Assembly (NCBI GenBank): GCA_947652605.1
Contig: OX393579.1
Span: 50,164,970 to 50,228,969, forward strand
Source: Elmis aenea
Taxonomy: Eukaryota; Arthropoda; Insecta; Coleoptera; Elmidae
DNA length: 64,000 nt
Reading direction: 5' to 3'
Every line of letters starts with the position of its first letter. Position 1 is the stretch's first letter. The position numbers and the translations under genes are program-made. Of this stretch, positions 11,887 through 22,282 are shown piece after piece. The notes beneath the pieces are model-generated. The model worked only from the letters and a program-made list of their open reading frames with translations, ran no database searches and was not told the DNA's origin.

Positions 11887-13069
11887 TGTTAGGATGCCTT
11901 TTTGAATACATAATAACTGGGGCGTTAACTACTTTAATTTACATGGTTCGTATTATTTTACTTACAAGTTTAGTGTTATTTATTATAAACACGGGTTCCC
12001 GAGGCAGGCAGAGGCTGAAGCCAAGCGATTGGTGCAAAGGTGTATGCAGCGTACATAAAACAAAGAAGCTTGTGCCACTGATAACATTTAATAATTAGTA
12101 ACAATTATGTACTCACCGGGGGGAACCCACCCCCGCGTGTGATGCCGGATCGCCAGGGATAATATAAGCCCATCACCATATTATAGTAACACACATAAAT
12201 CTCCACTAAAGCCAAGCATAAATCAACAAGGTGGTCTCACTCGCACACAAAGCTGAAAGGCAAAGCATGGCGTCCCACGCATTATATAAATTAGCATGTG
12301 TATCAACATACACCCTGGATCTAGTCCACTACAACTCCTGGACAACACTCCGGATCAGCAACCTGGACAACTATCAGACTCTCTGGTCACGTTGGGTACC
12401 GTTGGCATGCTTTGATGGCACCTGGGTGGACCCTCCGGCGTACGTCCGGATCCCCACGCTTAAAGCGCCTCCTCACCCAGGTGTACCCTCATGGGGGCAC
12501 CCCCCATAGGGCACCTACGGCCGGGAGGTGGACCCGCAAGCCCACTACCCCCCCAGCACCCTGTATGGAGAAATGGAGAGAAATTAGCAGCATGATTAGT
12601 ACATTACCAAATGATTGCAATCCAAAACACAATAACACAAATAGCACATTAACATAATAATACCCAATAACTGCAGTGTTACATAATACTCTATCTAATA
12701 TAACTGCATACTACATGCACTACACAATGGCTAGCCAACCCTTTATCTTATAACCTCACAGCATCACATACATATAACATGTATAATTCTAACATCTTAT
12801 ACTAAAGACTGCCGAAAGTGAACTGTCTATGTCGAGTGCCCCCGCAAGGGGTTGCGTCTGGCGAACATATAAACATGGGTCACTACCTGCTTCTAAAACC
12901 AGGAACCAAAATACGAATACTATCTTTCTTAAAATGTAACACATGCTTCAGTGTATAATGAACATAATTATTAGCATCTTAAGCTCAATAACTAATTTAT
13001 CTTAGATTATCAATTATCATAAACAGAAAATAAAGGTAAAATACCTTAGACAAAAATATGAGCCTTTCA
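11887..13069. repeat. LTR, right copy (1183 bases)
   Basis: It matches the left LTR base for base wherever compared, with a constant offset of 1411. It ends CTTTCA and is followed at once by CTTG, the copy of the left flank. Confidence 0.82.
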
Positions 13070-13073
13070 CTTG

Positions 13074-14235
13074 CGTCTTTCTGGAGATCGGTCCCACAAA
13101 AAAGTCTTGAAACTCATTGTCAACATAATTCAATTCGGTGAATCATAACCGAATTATGAATACAGGAGACGATCTGTTTGGGCAAAATGACTGGTCAATA
13201 GCAACAAAAGTTGATGACTACGAAACGATTCTATTTGATTGGTTCAAACGAACTATCGTCCAACCTTGACATGTCTAAACTTATAAGACGCTTCGAATTT
13301 AGGGATATGGTGGCTCCAGTTTATCAATTTATACATGCCAATTACCCTAACATACTTCCAAGACCCAAACCACAAAAGATTGCTCATGATAAACACAAAA
13401 CCGTATACAAAATTATTTAAATGTTTCCTTATATGTGACATGTATTACTAAACTGTTTTGTGTTGCTGTTTAGAGCAAATGTAAAAACATTTTAAGTACA
13501 GATCTACAAAAAAAAAAAATTTGCGCTCTAATTTGCAGGTTGAAGATTTAATTTTAAAGTTTAAATAATAGAATCGCTTAAGGTGTAAATTAATATTGAC
13601 GGGTCACGTTAGGAATTTCATTATTTTTGAAAAATATATACAAAACTTTTGTATCCACATTCGACAGCAGCAAGAAATCACATTGAATTTTGTATCGCAC
13701 GTAGGGAAACAAAAATTGTGTTTATCAATGCAATTAATACTGAATGCGAAACACCTGCGCAAACATTGAAATGCAAGCTATAAATATATAATACATACGT
13801 TCGTACAAATAATCTCGATAAAAATTACATCGGCGGAAGGCAAACCGCTACAGATAATGTGGCCGTGAACATTGGTTTGTTATCATGCAGCCTGCGTACA
13901 GGAATGCGATATGATACATAATATTAAATTTCTATCAATACGGACGCCATTCGATCATTAAATGCTATGTTATATTCCCGATTTACATGAGAAGACAATC
14001 ATAATCGTACAGGTGGGATGTGGTAATCATACACCAGTGGAACTAATTTCACTCATAATTGTTGACGATAATCATAAAGCACAGGAAAATTTCACCATGA
14101 ATAGAATGCGCACGTACAATCGCCATGTTAGTGTATGTTTAACAACTTAACACGAATTTTCTATATCCTGCAAGTTAAAACACATTATTTTTAGTAAATC
14201 TCATTTTGCTACATACTACAATTATTAAATTGCTA
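13074..14235. other. stretch with two small unrecognised frames
   Basis: On the plus strand a 37-codon frame at 13156-13269 (contains DDLFGQNDWSIATKVDDY) overlaps a 69-codon frame at 13211-13420 (contains FEFRDMVAPVYQFIHANY). Both compositions look more protein-like than chance frames nearby, and a frameshift could join them. I do not recognise either. They start about 85 bases after the LTR element. The rest of the stretch is featureless. Confidence 0.2.
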
Positions 14236-14845
14236 CCAGTGGCGGACGGGGTCTAAATATATTGGTTGTCAGGAGACAAAGTGGGCCCACTCACAACTAT
14301 AAGACTATCATTTAATATTATTGGAAATAATTAAACTAAAACGAAAATACATAGGTTTAAAAAAGGTACAATTAAAATGTTTGCTAAATAAATGTATTTT
14401 TTGTCTAATGTTTAAGGGGGCCACTTCCCATCGGGCATCATTTACAACAACTCTGAACAATTCTAAAACACTAAATGATCGTGAAATCATAAATATGTCT
14501 TTATGATAAATGTTTAAATAGTTTAAGGCCAGATTGCATAAAGCACGTCACATTTCCTTTTAAGTCAACCTAGAAAGTTTGCATTGAGTTTTCTACACCA
14601 GCCTCAAAGTTAACTATGAAATGCGATGTCAAGCACCTTATGCGATTCATTTTAAATATTAACTTACAGTCTGATTCTCGTTCTGAAATGGATCCTTGCT
14701 TGTTATTAGACATAGCGGATCGATTTAAACTTGAAAAAAGAACGCCAAATTTTATGCCGATAAATAATATCGGAACAGATTTTAGGTGTGTATTTGCAAA
14801 AATTGTTATTAAAACTAAAAAAGTCTGAAAAATTATGTTATTTTA
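14236..14845. other. possible hAT-like terminus, otherwise no gene seen
   Basis: CAGTGGCGGACGGGG at about 14236 resembles a common hAT terminus, but no matching end was found. Short frames at 14321-14506 and 14616-14828 are unrecognised and probably chance. Confidence 0.2.
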
Positions 14846-14849
14846 TTAA

Positions 14850-15563
14850 ATATTGCGAAAAAAAATCAGGAGGTGATTCCTTATCAAAAATTAAGGGGGG
14901 ACTTTTATATACAATTTCTTCCTAAGACGTCTCCTTTCGGAGTTACACCCCCCTAAAGGGAAACGGTAAAATTCGGTTTTTATTGTATTTCTCAAATTTG
15001 GATAAAAATGTAGGAGAATGATATTTGGTAGATGTTTTATACTTATTAAAAGGTTTCCCACACTAATATTATGTTTTCAATCATCTCCCACCTTCACAGG
15101 GAGCTGAAAAGTGCAACCTCTGTTGGTTTTTAATCAGAACATTTTGGTGTGTTGAAATTTTGCTATTAAAAAACTCAAAAACTAGGTTTTTCAGGAAAAA
15201 CTAGAGAATAAAAAAAGTTTCTAAATAAATCAACCTTCAAATAAAAATTTTTAAATTGCAAAATTTTAACCCTTTAAAAAGTTCTGATAAAAAAAACAAC
15301 AGGGGTCGCACTTTTCAGTCTCTTGTGAAAGTGGGAGATGATTAAAAATATAACTATGAGAAACCTTTTAACAAGTACAAAACATATACCAAATATCTAT
15401 CTCCTAAATTTATCCAAACTTGAGAAATAAAATAAAAACCTAATTTTACCGCTCCTCTTTAGGGGAGTGTAACTCTGGAAGAAGACGTCTGAGGAAAAAA
15501 ATGATATAAAAACCTCCACTTAATTTTCGGTAAGGAAATACCTCCTCAAATTTTTCGCAATAT
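14850..15563. repeat. foldback family L, TTAA-flanked
   Basis: This element of about 714 bases has arms of about 330 bases. The left arm begins ATATTGCGAAAAA and the right arm ends with the inverse, CGCAATAT. TTAA borders both ends (14846-14849 and 15564-15567). The arms share an AGGGG- and GGGAGATGA-containing order that folds back on itself with moderate divergence. No coding sequence is seen. TTAA flanks would suit piggyBac-type mobilisation, but this is inference. Confidence 0.75.
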
Positions 15564-15567
15564 TTAA

Positions 15568-16721
15568 GAAACACTCAACCCAAAATTCTGAGATTCTCAA
15601 TTATCCAACTAGAAACTGTAAAGTTTTTAAATTGCTATGAAGTTTATAACGATCTATCAGGCGAGGCTAAAAATGAAAATAAAGGTTCAGGCTTAGTAGT
15701 TTTATAGAGGAAAAGTTTTTATGTTATATATTAATAAATGTATGTTATATAACAATGTAAATTAATGAGCCAACCACTAAATACATATCATTATTATTAT
15801 TATTAATTGTTCTAATTTTTAATAACAATATTTGAATAAGAATGCTAAAACTATTTATAGTTAAAAATTCCAGCGTTATAATTTTTTCGTGTAATGCTGC
15901 TTTTATTGAATGATTTTTCATTGGGCTAACATTTTTGAAAATAATTCACTTAATTTACACAATGGTGTTGCCATCTTATGATTAGTTCTATCTTACTTGT
16001 TTACCTATGGAAGGAATGCATTTTTATAATTTTTGTGTACAAAAAATCAGAAGAAAACTGTTTACAACGAATTTAAATAAAGAAACCTGTTCATTGACGA
16101 TGAATTTTATTTTTAAAAAAATGAAGCAAAAGGTTTACGTATGTAAATTATTGATAATCATATGATCATTTCAATATATTTTTTGTAGTGTACTCCAATG
16201 GTTTTTCATGCACTTTTAGAAGATATATGCAATACAATTAATTTAGTAAATAATACAAGCAAGTTTTAAAGGATATAATAACTCAAACCAACGGAAAAGT
16301 TTTCCTGTTTTTCCTTGTTAATAACCATGTAAAAGATATCTTAGTAACTAAGCCCTATTTACGAAATTAAGTTATTCCAATGGCAGTACTACGTCAATTG
16401 TATGTCCTATTTCTTTAAGAAACCCGTAATGTTCTATCAAAGAAGTCCTTGATTTTGTATCGATCGCGTGAAAGAGGTTCAATTATTTAAGTCCATTTCC
16501 GCATTTTTGGTTGCTTTAAATATTGATGAATAGTAAGTAAGTTAGCTTATAAGGTAAAGCACGTGGCTTAATTACTATACCTAATTAACTTTGATTTAAA
16601 GCGACTTAAGTAAAAGTGCTGGTAATGCTAACATATTTGATTAGGAGCTTCAATTTTATTTGCCAAGCGATTTGCGTGCAGTTTAGAACTAATATTGCAT
16701 AATAATTTGCTACTTTATCGC
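15568..16721. other. AT-rich stretch, nothing recognised
   Basis: No repeat, gene or clear site was found apart from a short run of TTA/ATT triplets near 15790. Confidence 0.35.
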
Positions 16722-17224
16722 TAATGGGTCGATTCTGAGTCAATCTGTAAGACCTGTAACTTGTCTGTAACCAAAAATCTGTAAAAATTACAGGAAATGC
16801 AATTCTATGCCCGTCTGTTAGCTACAGAATTCTTATAGATTTGTAAATATTTACAGATACATAAATTGTTGCCGTAAACCCTTACAGATACTTTAAGACA
16901 AGTATATAACCTAAAAAGTTTACCGAAAAGTTTGATTTTATGTTGTCCAATTAATTAAACTATATTGTGTCTTTAATTTGAACAAAAATGAATGTTCAAC
17001 AAATTAATATGTTTATTGGCATTCTCATAGAAGAGGATGAAAACAGGTAAGCATATGCAGTTAAAATCTATAACCATTGGGTCTTTAAAATATTTATTGA
17101 CTAATCATCATATTTCAAAGTACACTACTGTTAACATTTTTTAAAATTTTCTTCATTGGAGGGAGAAAGTGTTGGAAGTTTATTTCTTATTTCAACCGTT
17201 GCTAAAATACTTTGGCCAACATTT

Positions 17225-17780
17225 AATAATAATAATAATAATAATAAAGCCTTTATTTTTCTTTTCTCAGATTTAACACATAAGTATTACATATCATATC
17301 ATATCATATCATATCTGTCATAAGATAGTACATTAACATTTAAATACAAATACGAAAATATACGAGTACGAGAAGATTTGGAAAAGAAAAACCAAATGGC
17401 GCCAATTCAGTTTGTAGTTGAAGATAGAAATCTTAAACTACGTTCTGCTCTTCCATTGGAACCATTTACAATTCAGGTTTACCAAATAAACTTATGCCTA
17501 AATATAACTTAGCCTAAATTCTGCGATAGTACATCAAAAAGAAGATTAATTGTACAACATAATTCCAGTGCTGTTACAAAATTGATTAGAAACAATATAT
17601 TATAATAGTAATAGATTAATTTTTACATTGCAGATTGAATAGCAGTGTATACATTTTTTGCTTGAATGAATGAATGCTTAACTGTTTAAACTCAATTGGA
17701 ATTCCATTGTAAATTTTGTACAGCTGATACTGAAATGATCGCTCAAACATTTACGCATCATGTGTAGGCACGGTAAGAGT
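17225..17780 (-). pseudogene. LINE 3' end inserted in Harbinger intron 1
   Basis: The left edge is an (AAT)n run at 17225-17247, which read on the minus strand is a (TTA)n tail. Minus-strand 17616-17750 encodes RSFQYQLYKIYNGIPIEFK and ends at a TAA. This is the usual end of a LINE ORF2, where LYN-LP-E-K patterns are common. The rest is missing, so it is a short 5'-truncated copy. A related fragment is at 57075-57291. Confidence 0.75.
17289..17316. repeat. (ATATC)n microsatellite
   Basis: About five tandem copies of ATATC lie within the LINE 3' region. Confidence 0.8.
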
Positions 17781-18731
17781 GTATGTGGATATATTAAAAT
17801 CATGTTTGTAGAAATTTTATGAGAATTCAACGGAGGCATTTAAGGGATGAAATGAATCCGTTTGAAATTAGCAAGTCGCAATTTAAGCAAATGTTTCGTC
17901 TTGATAAAAATACTGTGCGATATTTAATAAATCAATTAATTCCACATGCCAGAATATCAAATTTGGGAATTCCTTTTGAAGTGAAAGTAAGAAAAACCAA
18001 ATATTCCAATACATTTCAAAGTTCTAGACGCCACAAACTTTTTTTTTATAGGTTTTTGCAACTTTAAATTTTTTATCAACTGGTTCGTACCAAAATAGTG
18101 TTGGGTGTAATTCATGTATCTCAGTCTCACAGACATCAATGAGTAGAGCAATATCTTATGTATGTCAACTTATTGTACAAGTTTTGCTCAGAACCTGGAT
18201 AAAATTTCCTATTACTCCTGAAGAAAAAAATATTGTGAAGCAAGGGTAGGCAGCAGGAGTGCTTAATTTATTTTCAATAAATATTTAAGTTTTTGTTTGT
18301 TGTAGATTTTATCAGAAATAGCAGCTTAATACATCTCCATTTGCTGGTTTGACGTGTTTTTCAATCTTTTTCTTTTTTTATCTGCAGTACTCCTTATAAA
18401 GACAAATAATTCTTATTATATGACTCTTTTACATTTTACTTGAAATTTTTCTTACGCCATATTATGCACAAATAGCTAATTTTCTTCTAAATACACAGAA
18501 ATAACAAAAAATTAAACACAAAAATAGATATCACAGAATTTACAGGTTAGAATTTTGACATCACATAACATGAGTGAAGTGCAACTTCTGTAAGTTTTAA
18601 TCTGTAACTTAGACCCTTGCAGGTGTGGTAACAGAATAGCAAAATTTGTAAATCTGTAAAATTACACTTACAGATTCTGTAGCTTACAGATCTGTAGACC
18701 TACAGGCTGATTTCTCAGAATCGACCCATAA

Positions 18732-19757
18732 ATTGTGGATTTATTTTGGAGGAACGTTCATGACTGTACGACTTACAATTTGTAATCTTTTCATTGTAAT
18801 AGGTATTTACAAAGTGTTAACACTGTTACCAAGTTCAGTATCGTTTAATCTTTATGTTCCCTTTGTTATTAGTTATTTGACCTTGTATTAAATCAAAATC
18901 ATTCGTTATGTTGTCATTGTCGCGTTACGTAAAACGCTATTTGTAAATTTACTTGTAGATCCTCGCGTGTTGCAATAGTTACAAAACTATTTCGTCGGTT
19001 TCGCTTTTATTTCTTAATTTGTTCGAGCGGTTCTGGCGCTGGAACAGACAAAAGATATCAAGCGATGCGAAGAGAATTAAATAAAATGAGGACCTTGAAT
19101 AATTTCGGGTGCAATATCGACTCGGCGCGTATCTCGTTCGCGATCAAAAATCCTTTCTCAAAGTCAATAAACCGCCGTGAGTCCCCGTTGAATCATTTAT
19201 GAGCGCTTTGTTATTCAATTGGATCTTGTGTGCGGACCACTCGACCGCGGTTTTTTTGCCCGTGCGTTTATTTTCGCGGTGGTTTATTTGCGTTTCGTCA
19301 TGAGACGTTCGGAACGCAGAGGCAAGATTCCGTAATGATATAATATTTTTTGATGTGCACGTCGTTTAACATGTCATTAAAATATGTTTGTACGTGTACC
19401 TGGCCAGACGAGCCATAAACAGCGGTTGAAGTGTATTTATTTTTGTTGCTTTGAGAGTATAAGCAGATACGGGGACTGATGTGCGTTTTTACAAGAAGTT
19501 CCTGACGTGCGCACATTAAAAATGTTGTTTTTTAAGTGGAGCGAGGGAAATTACAACGGAATACGTCCCAAAAAAGTAATTAACTATTATTTTTACATAC
19601 GCAAGCATATCAATTCGATTTATTACCTTTGCGATTCAAAAACTATAAGAAAAAAAAGATAATATGTGCAAAGTGTCAAATCTGTTTCTAAAATTGAGTC
19701 AACCCAAGGCGTTAAAAAGGTAAAAAATCCCTGAAGTTTTGGGCACTTTTGAATACA
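18732..19757. other. single-copy stretch, CpG-rich part at 18940-19310
   Basis: The interval around 18940-19310 has dense CpG (for example CGACTCGGCGCGTATCTCG) and mixed base composition unlike the repeats. No open frame spans it. It could be a conserved regulatory sequence or promoter-proximal DNA of a gene outside the window. Confidence 0.3.
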
Positions 19758-19759
19758 TA

Positions 19760-20384
19760 CAGGGTGTTTAAAAATTGGCGGAAGCGCTACACGTGGCGAT
19801 GTTCTTCGTAAAATTCTAAGTCGAAAATCTTAATACGAAAATGTTGTACCATGCTTGCTGTGTCTGCAAGAAGTCCTCAAAGTTTTGACATTTAGTCCTT
19901 TAATAAGCGTTATTATTTAATACTTGCAAATGAAAAAGCTGCAGTTTGGAATAAAAATAAATTTAGAATAGTATTTTTTCCTAGATATTGTGTTCTTCCT
20001 TTTAAAAATTGGTGTTGAAAATATGTAAATCACTGACTTGAATGAAAATAATACATATGGCAACATTGTCATTAGCTGTCATCTCTGTTTTTCTTGTAAT
20101 TATTTCTAGTTTGTGTTTTACGATACCCAAAAGTTTGCAGCTATGTTTTCGAACTGAAGGCTTTCAGTTCGAACAAAAATTGTAAGTACCTAAGTAAAAA
20201 TTGCTGATAAAAAAATGTCCAAACGCAAATCAATGTATGCAATGCTGCCAATTGTTTTTTTCTTTAAATGGTTCCTGAGGCCATAGGAAGCATGGTACAA
20301 CATTTTTGTATTAAGATTTTCGACTTGGAATTTTACGAAGAACATCGTCACGTGTAGCGCTTCCGCCAATTTATACACACCCTG
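19760..20384 (+). repeat. foldback family A, copy 2 (full length)
   Basis: This 625-base element is flanked by TA (19758-19759 and 20385-20386). It starts CAGGGTGTTTAAAAATTGG and ends CCGCCAATTTATACACACC plus CTG. The inverted arms are about 110 bases with the shared core GCGGAAGCGCTACACGTG. The centre differs between its halves and is non-coding. It is closely similar to the copy at 32541-33161. Confidence 0.92.
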
Positions 20385-20439
20385 TATAAGTATGTAATTA
20401 AATTGCCACATTTGTTTTTAGACACTTTTTCAACTTTTC

Positions 20440-21020
20440 ATTCCTCAATTTTTTTTTAAATGGAGATTGTCATTTTTTTGGCGATATTCAGCTTTTTATA
20501 GCTTTAATTTGTTTTCTTTTCGAGATAGTAAAATTTTTCTATTTCCACTTTTTTCTTGGCTAGTCAAGTTTATCTCTTCAATTCTCTTCACGATAGTCAG
20601 TTTTTTATTTTTTCAATGTTTCTTTTGTCGATTGTCAAGTTTTTATTTCGGGAAAAGTAATGTTTTTGTATTCCTGGAATTTTTTTGGGATAAGCAGCTT
20701 TTTATTTCTTCCATACCTCTCTTCGCGAGGGTCAGTGTTTTTATTTTTTCCCATTTTTTTTTATCGATAGTCTAGTTTTTCTGTGGGGGAAAGTAATGTA
20801 TATACAGCATTTTATTTCTTCAATTGTTTTCTTCGCGATAGTCAGTTTTCTATTTTTTCAATTGTTTTTGTTGTCGATAGTCATGTTTTTATCTCGGTAA
20901 TTTTCTTTGGGACAAAGTATTTTTTTGCAGTAGTCAATTTCTTTAAGTTTTCTTTTTGCGATTGCCACAATGTAATCTCTGCAATTGTTCTCGTGGCGAT
21001 AGTCAACTTTTTGTTTTAAA
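20440..21020 (+). repeat. degenerate T-rich tandem array
   Basis: Variants of CGATAGTCAGTTTTTTATTT recur about every 60-70 bases across some 580 bases, with TTTCAATTGTTTTCTTCG between them. The frames at 20467-20775 and 20783-21019 (rich in F and S) are by-products of the T-rich units. Confidence 0.7.
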
Positions 21021-21599
21021 ATTGACCTGTTGCATTTTCATACCAATTTATAATAAATCGATTACATACACTGACTGAAAATAAACGGAAGTTTCATTTA
21101 TGCTTCTACATTACTAGATTAAGCCATTAATAAACATAAATTTAATGAATACCTATAGCGATGAATAAAATCGTCACATTATTGGACCCGCATTTGCTCT
21201 ACTCATGTAAATTTAATTTTTGCTCCGTCGTTAATTTATGGTCGCCTCATCGTTAATGCAGTGGCAAAATGGCCACGACACGAATTATTTATAGTGTTGA
21301 TGTTCCAAGCCGCCATTTAAAACGGAAATATGGTCATTACCACGTTGCTGTTAATTTTCTGAGGTTCTCCAAGGACGTGTAAATGTTTGCTTGCTATTTT
21401 TCCGATTGAGTTGATGCACTCGGCTTTGAGATTACGTGGAAGAATGTTAAACGATGGGTGACATTTGTGGATAATTGATTTAAATCATGAAACTTTTTTT
21501 TTTTTTTGCTGTTCAGCTAGCTTTTGTTTCAACCTCGTTGGGTGATTAATTTTTTCTGTCCTACCATGGGGCCGTGGTTGATCAAAAGGGATATATAAT
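21021..21599. other. single-copy stretch, no gene seen
   Basis: The sequence between 21120 and 21400 has a balanced composition with some CpG, and no repeat was recognised. A T run lies at 21488-21507. Confidence 0.3.
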
Positions 21600-21835
21600 G
21601 AGTTAAACCTAACTGTGATATATCTCTCCAGCTGATTCCTCTTTCTTCTAGTGTCTGCATCACTTTGTTTTACCATTTTTTGTTCTTGGTCTTCTTCTAC
21701 TACCCTTTCCTCTTTGCGTACCTACTTTCTGTTATGTCCCAACCTCCCAACCACCTTCGTTGGTTTGACTCCATCTTTCTCTCTGTACCCTCCACTCTTG
21801 GGTTTTCCTATTTTATTATTGCTAATCTAATCAAT
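21600..21835 (-). pseudogene. LINE ORF2 C-terminal fossil
   Basis: Minus-strand pieces in shifting frames read RRWLGGWD, ESRYAK and LEERGISWRDISQL. These correspond to the better preserved copies at 27300-27574 and 61370-61825 (LRWLGHLLRMPESRYAK and GVSWRDVLQLA). Several frameshifts and stops are present. Confidence 0.65.
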
Positions 21836-21847
21836 TTAAAATATAAA

Positions 21848-22274
21848 CAGGGGTTTGGAGCGGAGCACGGAGCTGGAGCACGTAGCAGTAGAGCAATGGT
21901 TTTTTTTCCCGGAACTGGAGCGGAGTCCGGAGCAAATAATGTTGATTGCCCCACTGCTCCAGTTTATTATGTACGGTAAAAAAAAAAACTTTTTCCCTCC
22001 GTTTTATCAACATTTGAAGGTCAATAATTTGTTCTTACAAACACCTATCTAACTTAACTTGTTTGTTAGGGTCATTTTGACTCATTTACACATATCCGAT
22101 AAAATCAAAGCTTTGTATTTAAAAACAAGGCTTTTAATTAAAAAACTTATCTTAAACGTTTTATCAATATTTGGAGCATGGAGCGGAGCTGGAGCTGAAG
22201 CCGGAGCAGGGAGATTGAAGTAGGAGCGGAGCTGGAGCGGAGCAATTAAAAAATTAGACTGCTCCAAACCCTTG
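21848..22274 (-). mobile_element. non-autonomous hAT family G, copy 2
   Basis: This 427-base copy is in reverse orientation relative to the first copy. It starts CAGGGGTTTGGAGCGGAG and ends GCTCCAAACCCTTG. It is flanked by a perfect 8-base duplication, AATATAAA (21840-21847 and 22275-22282). GGAGCN hexamer arrays lie at both ends. Confidence 0.93.
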
Positions 22275-22282
22275 AATATAAA

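Larger units (their letters stand above)
10476..13069. mobile_element. non-autonomous LTR retroelement, 2594 bases
   Basis: Two direct repeats of exactly 1183 bases each begin TGTTAGG and end CTTTCA, the TG...CA form of LTRs. They flank only 228 bases. The element is bordered by a 4-base duplication, CTTG, at 10472-10475 and 13070-13073. The LTRs look identical by eye, which points to a recent insertion. The inner region encodes no gag or pol and shows no clear primer-binding site or polypurine tract in either orientation, so any movement would need proteins from another element. Orientation is not certain. A tandem duplication is the main alternative, but the TG/CA ends and matching CTTG flanks argue against it. 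Confidence 0.82.
16988..18321 (+). pseudogene. Harbinger transposase, N-terminal exons
   Basis: A four-exon model fits. Exon 1 is 16988-17046 (starts MNVQQINMFIGILIEED). Intron 1 (17047-17811) carries the LINE. Exon 2 is 17812-17986 and contains RRHLRDEMNPFEISKSQF and FRLDKNTVRYLI. Intron 2 is 17987-18051 (GTAAGA...ATAG). Exon 3 is 18052-18245, with NFLSTGSYQ and SQTSMSRAISYVCQ. Intron 3 is 18246-18305 (GTAGGC...TGTAG). Exon 4 starts FYQK and hits a stop at 18319-18321. These are typical HARBI1-like N-terminal motifs, and the phases agree at every junction. A weak PFAGLTC in a nearby frame may be the former FPGVIGCID segment. The DDE domain is missing. Confidence 0.85.
16725..18728 (+). mobile_element. 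PIF/Harbinger element, degenerate
   Basis: The termini are TGGGTCGATTCTGAG and CTCAGAATCGACCCA, a 15-base perfect inverted pair. They are flanked by TAA (16722-16724 and 18729-18731), the usual Harbinger 3-base target. Each subterminal region is rich in CTGTAA and TTACAG words. The element is about 2 kb, but roughly 0.5 kb of this is a LINE inserted into intron 1 of the transposase. The catalytic domain is largely gone, so it is not autonomous. Confidence 0.9.

Noticed and set aside
10820..12657. Identical 92- and 81-residue frames occurring twice
   Set aside because: They lie in the two LTRs, and their identity follows from the LTR identity. There is no known domain and no independent sign of coding.
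10476..13069. A simple tandem duplication of 1411 bases
   Set aside because: Possible in principle, but the repeats start with TG, end with CA, and the outer flanks share CTTG directly at the borders, which fits LTR insertion better.
20467..21019. Two frames rich in phenylalanine that look like membrane proteins
   Set aside because: They arise from the T-rich tandem repeat; hydrophobicity follows from TTT and TTC codons.
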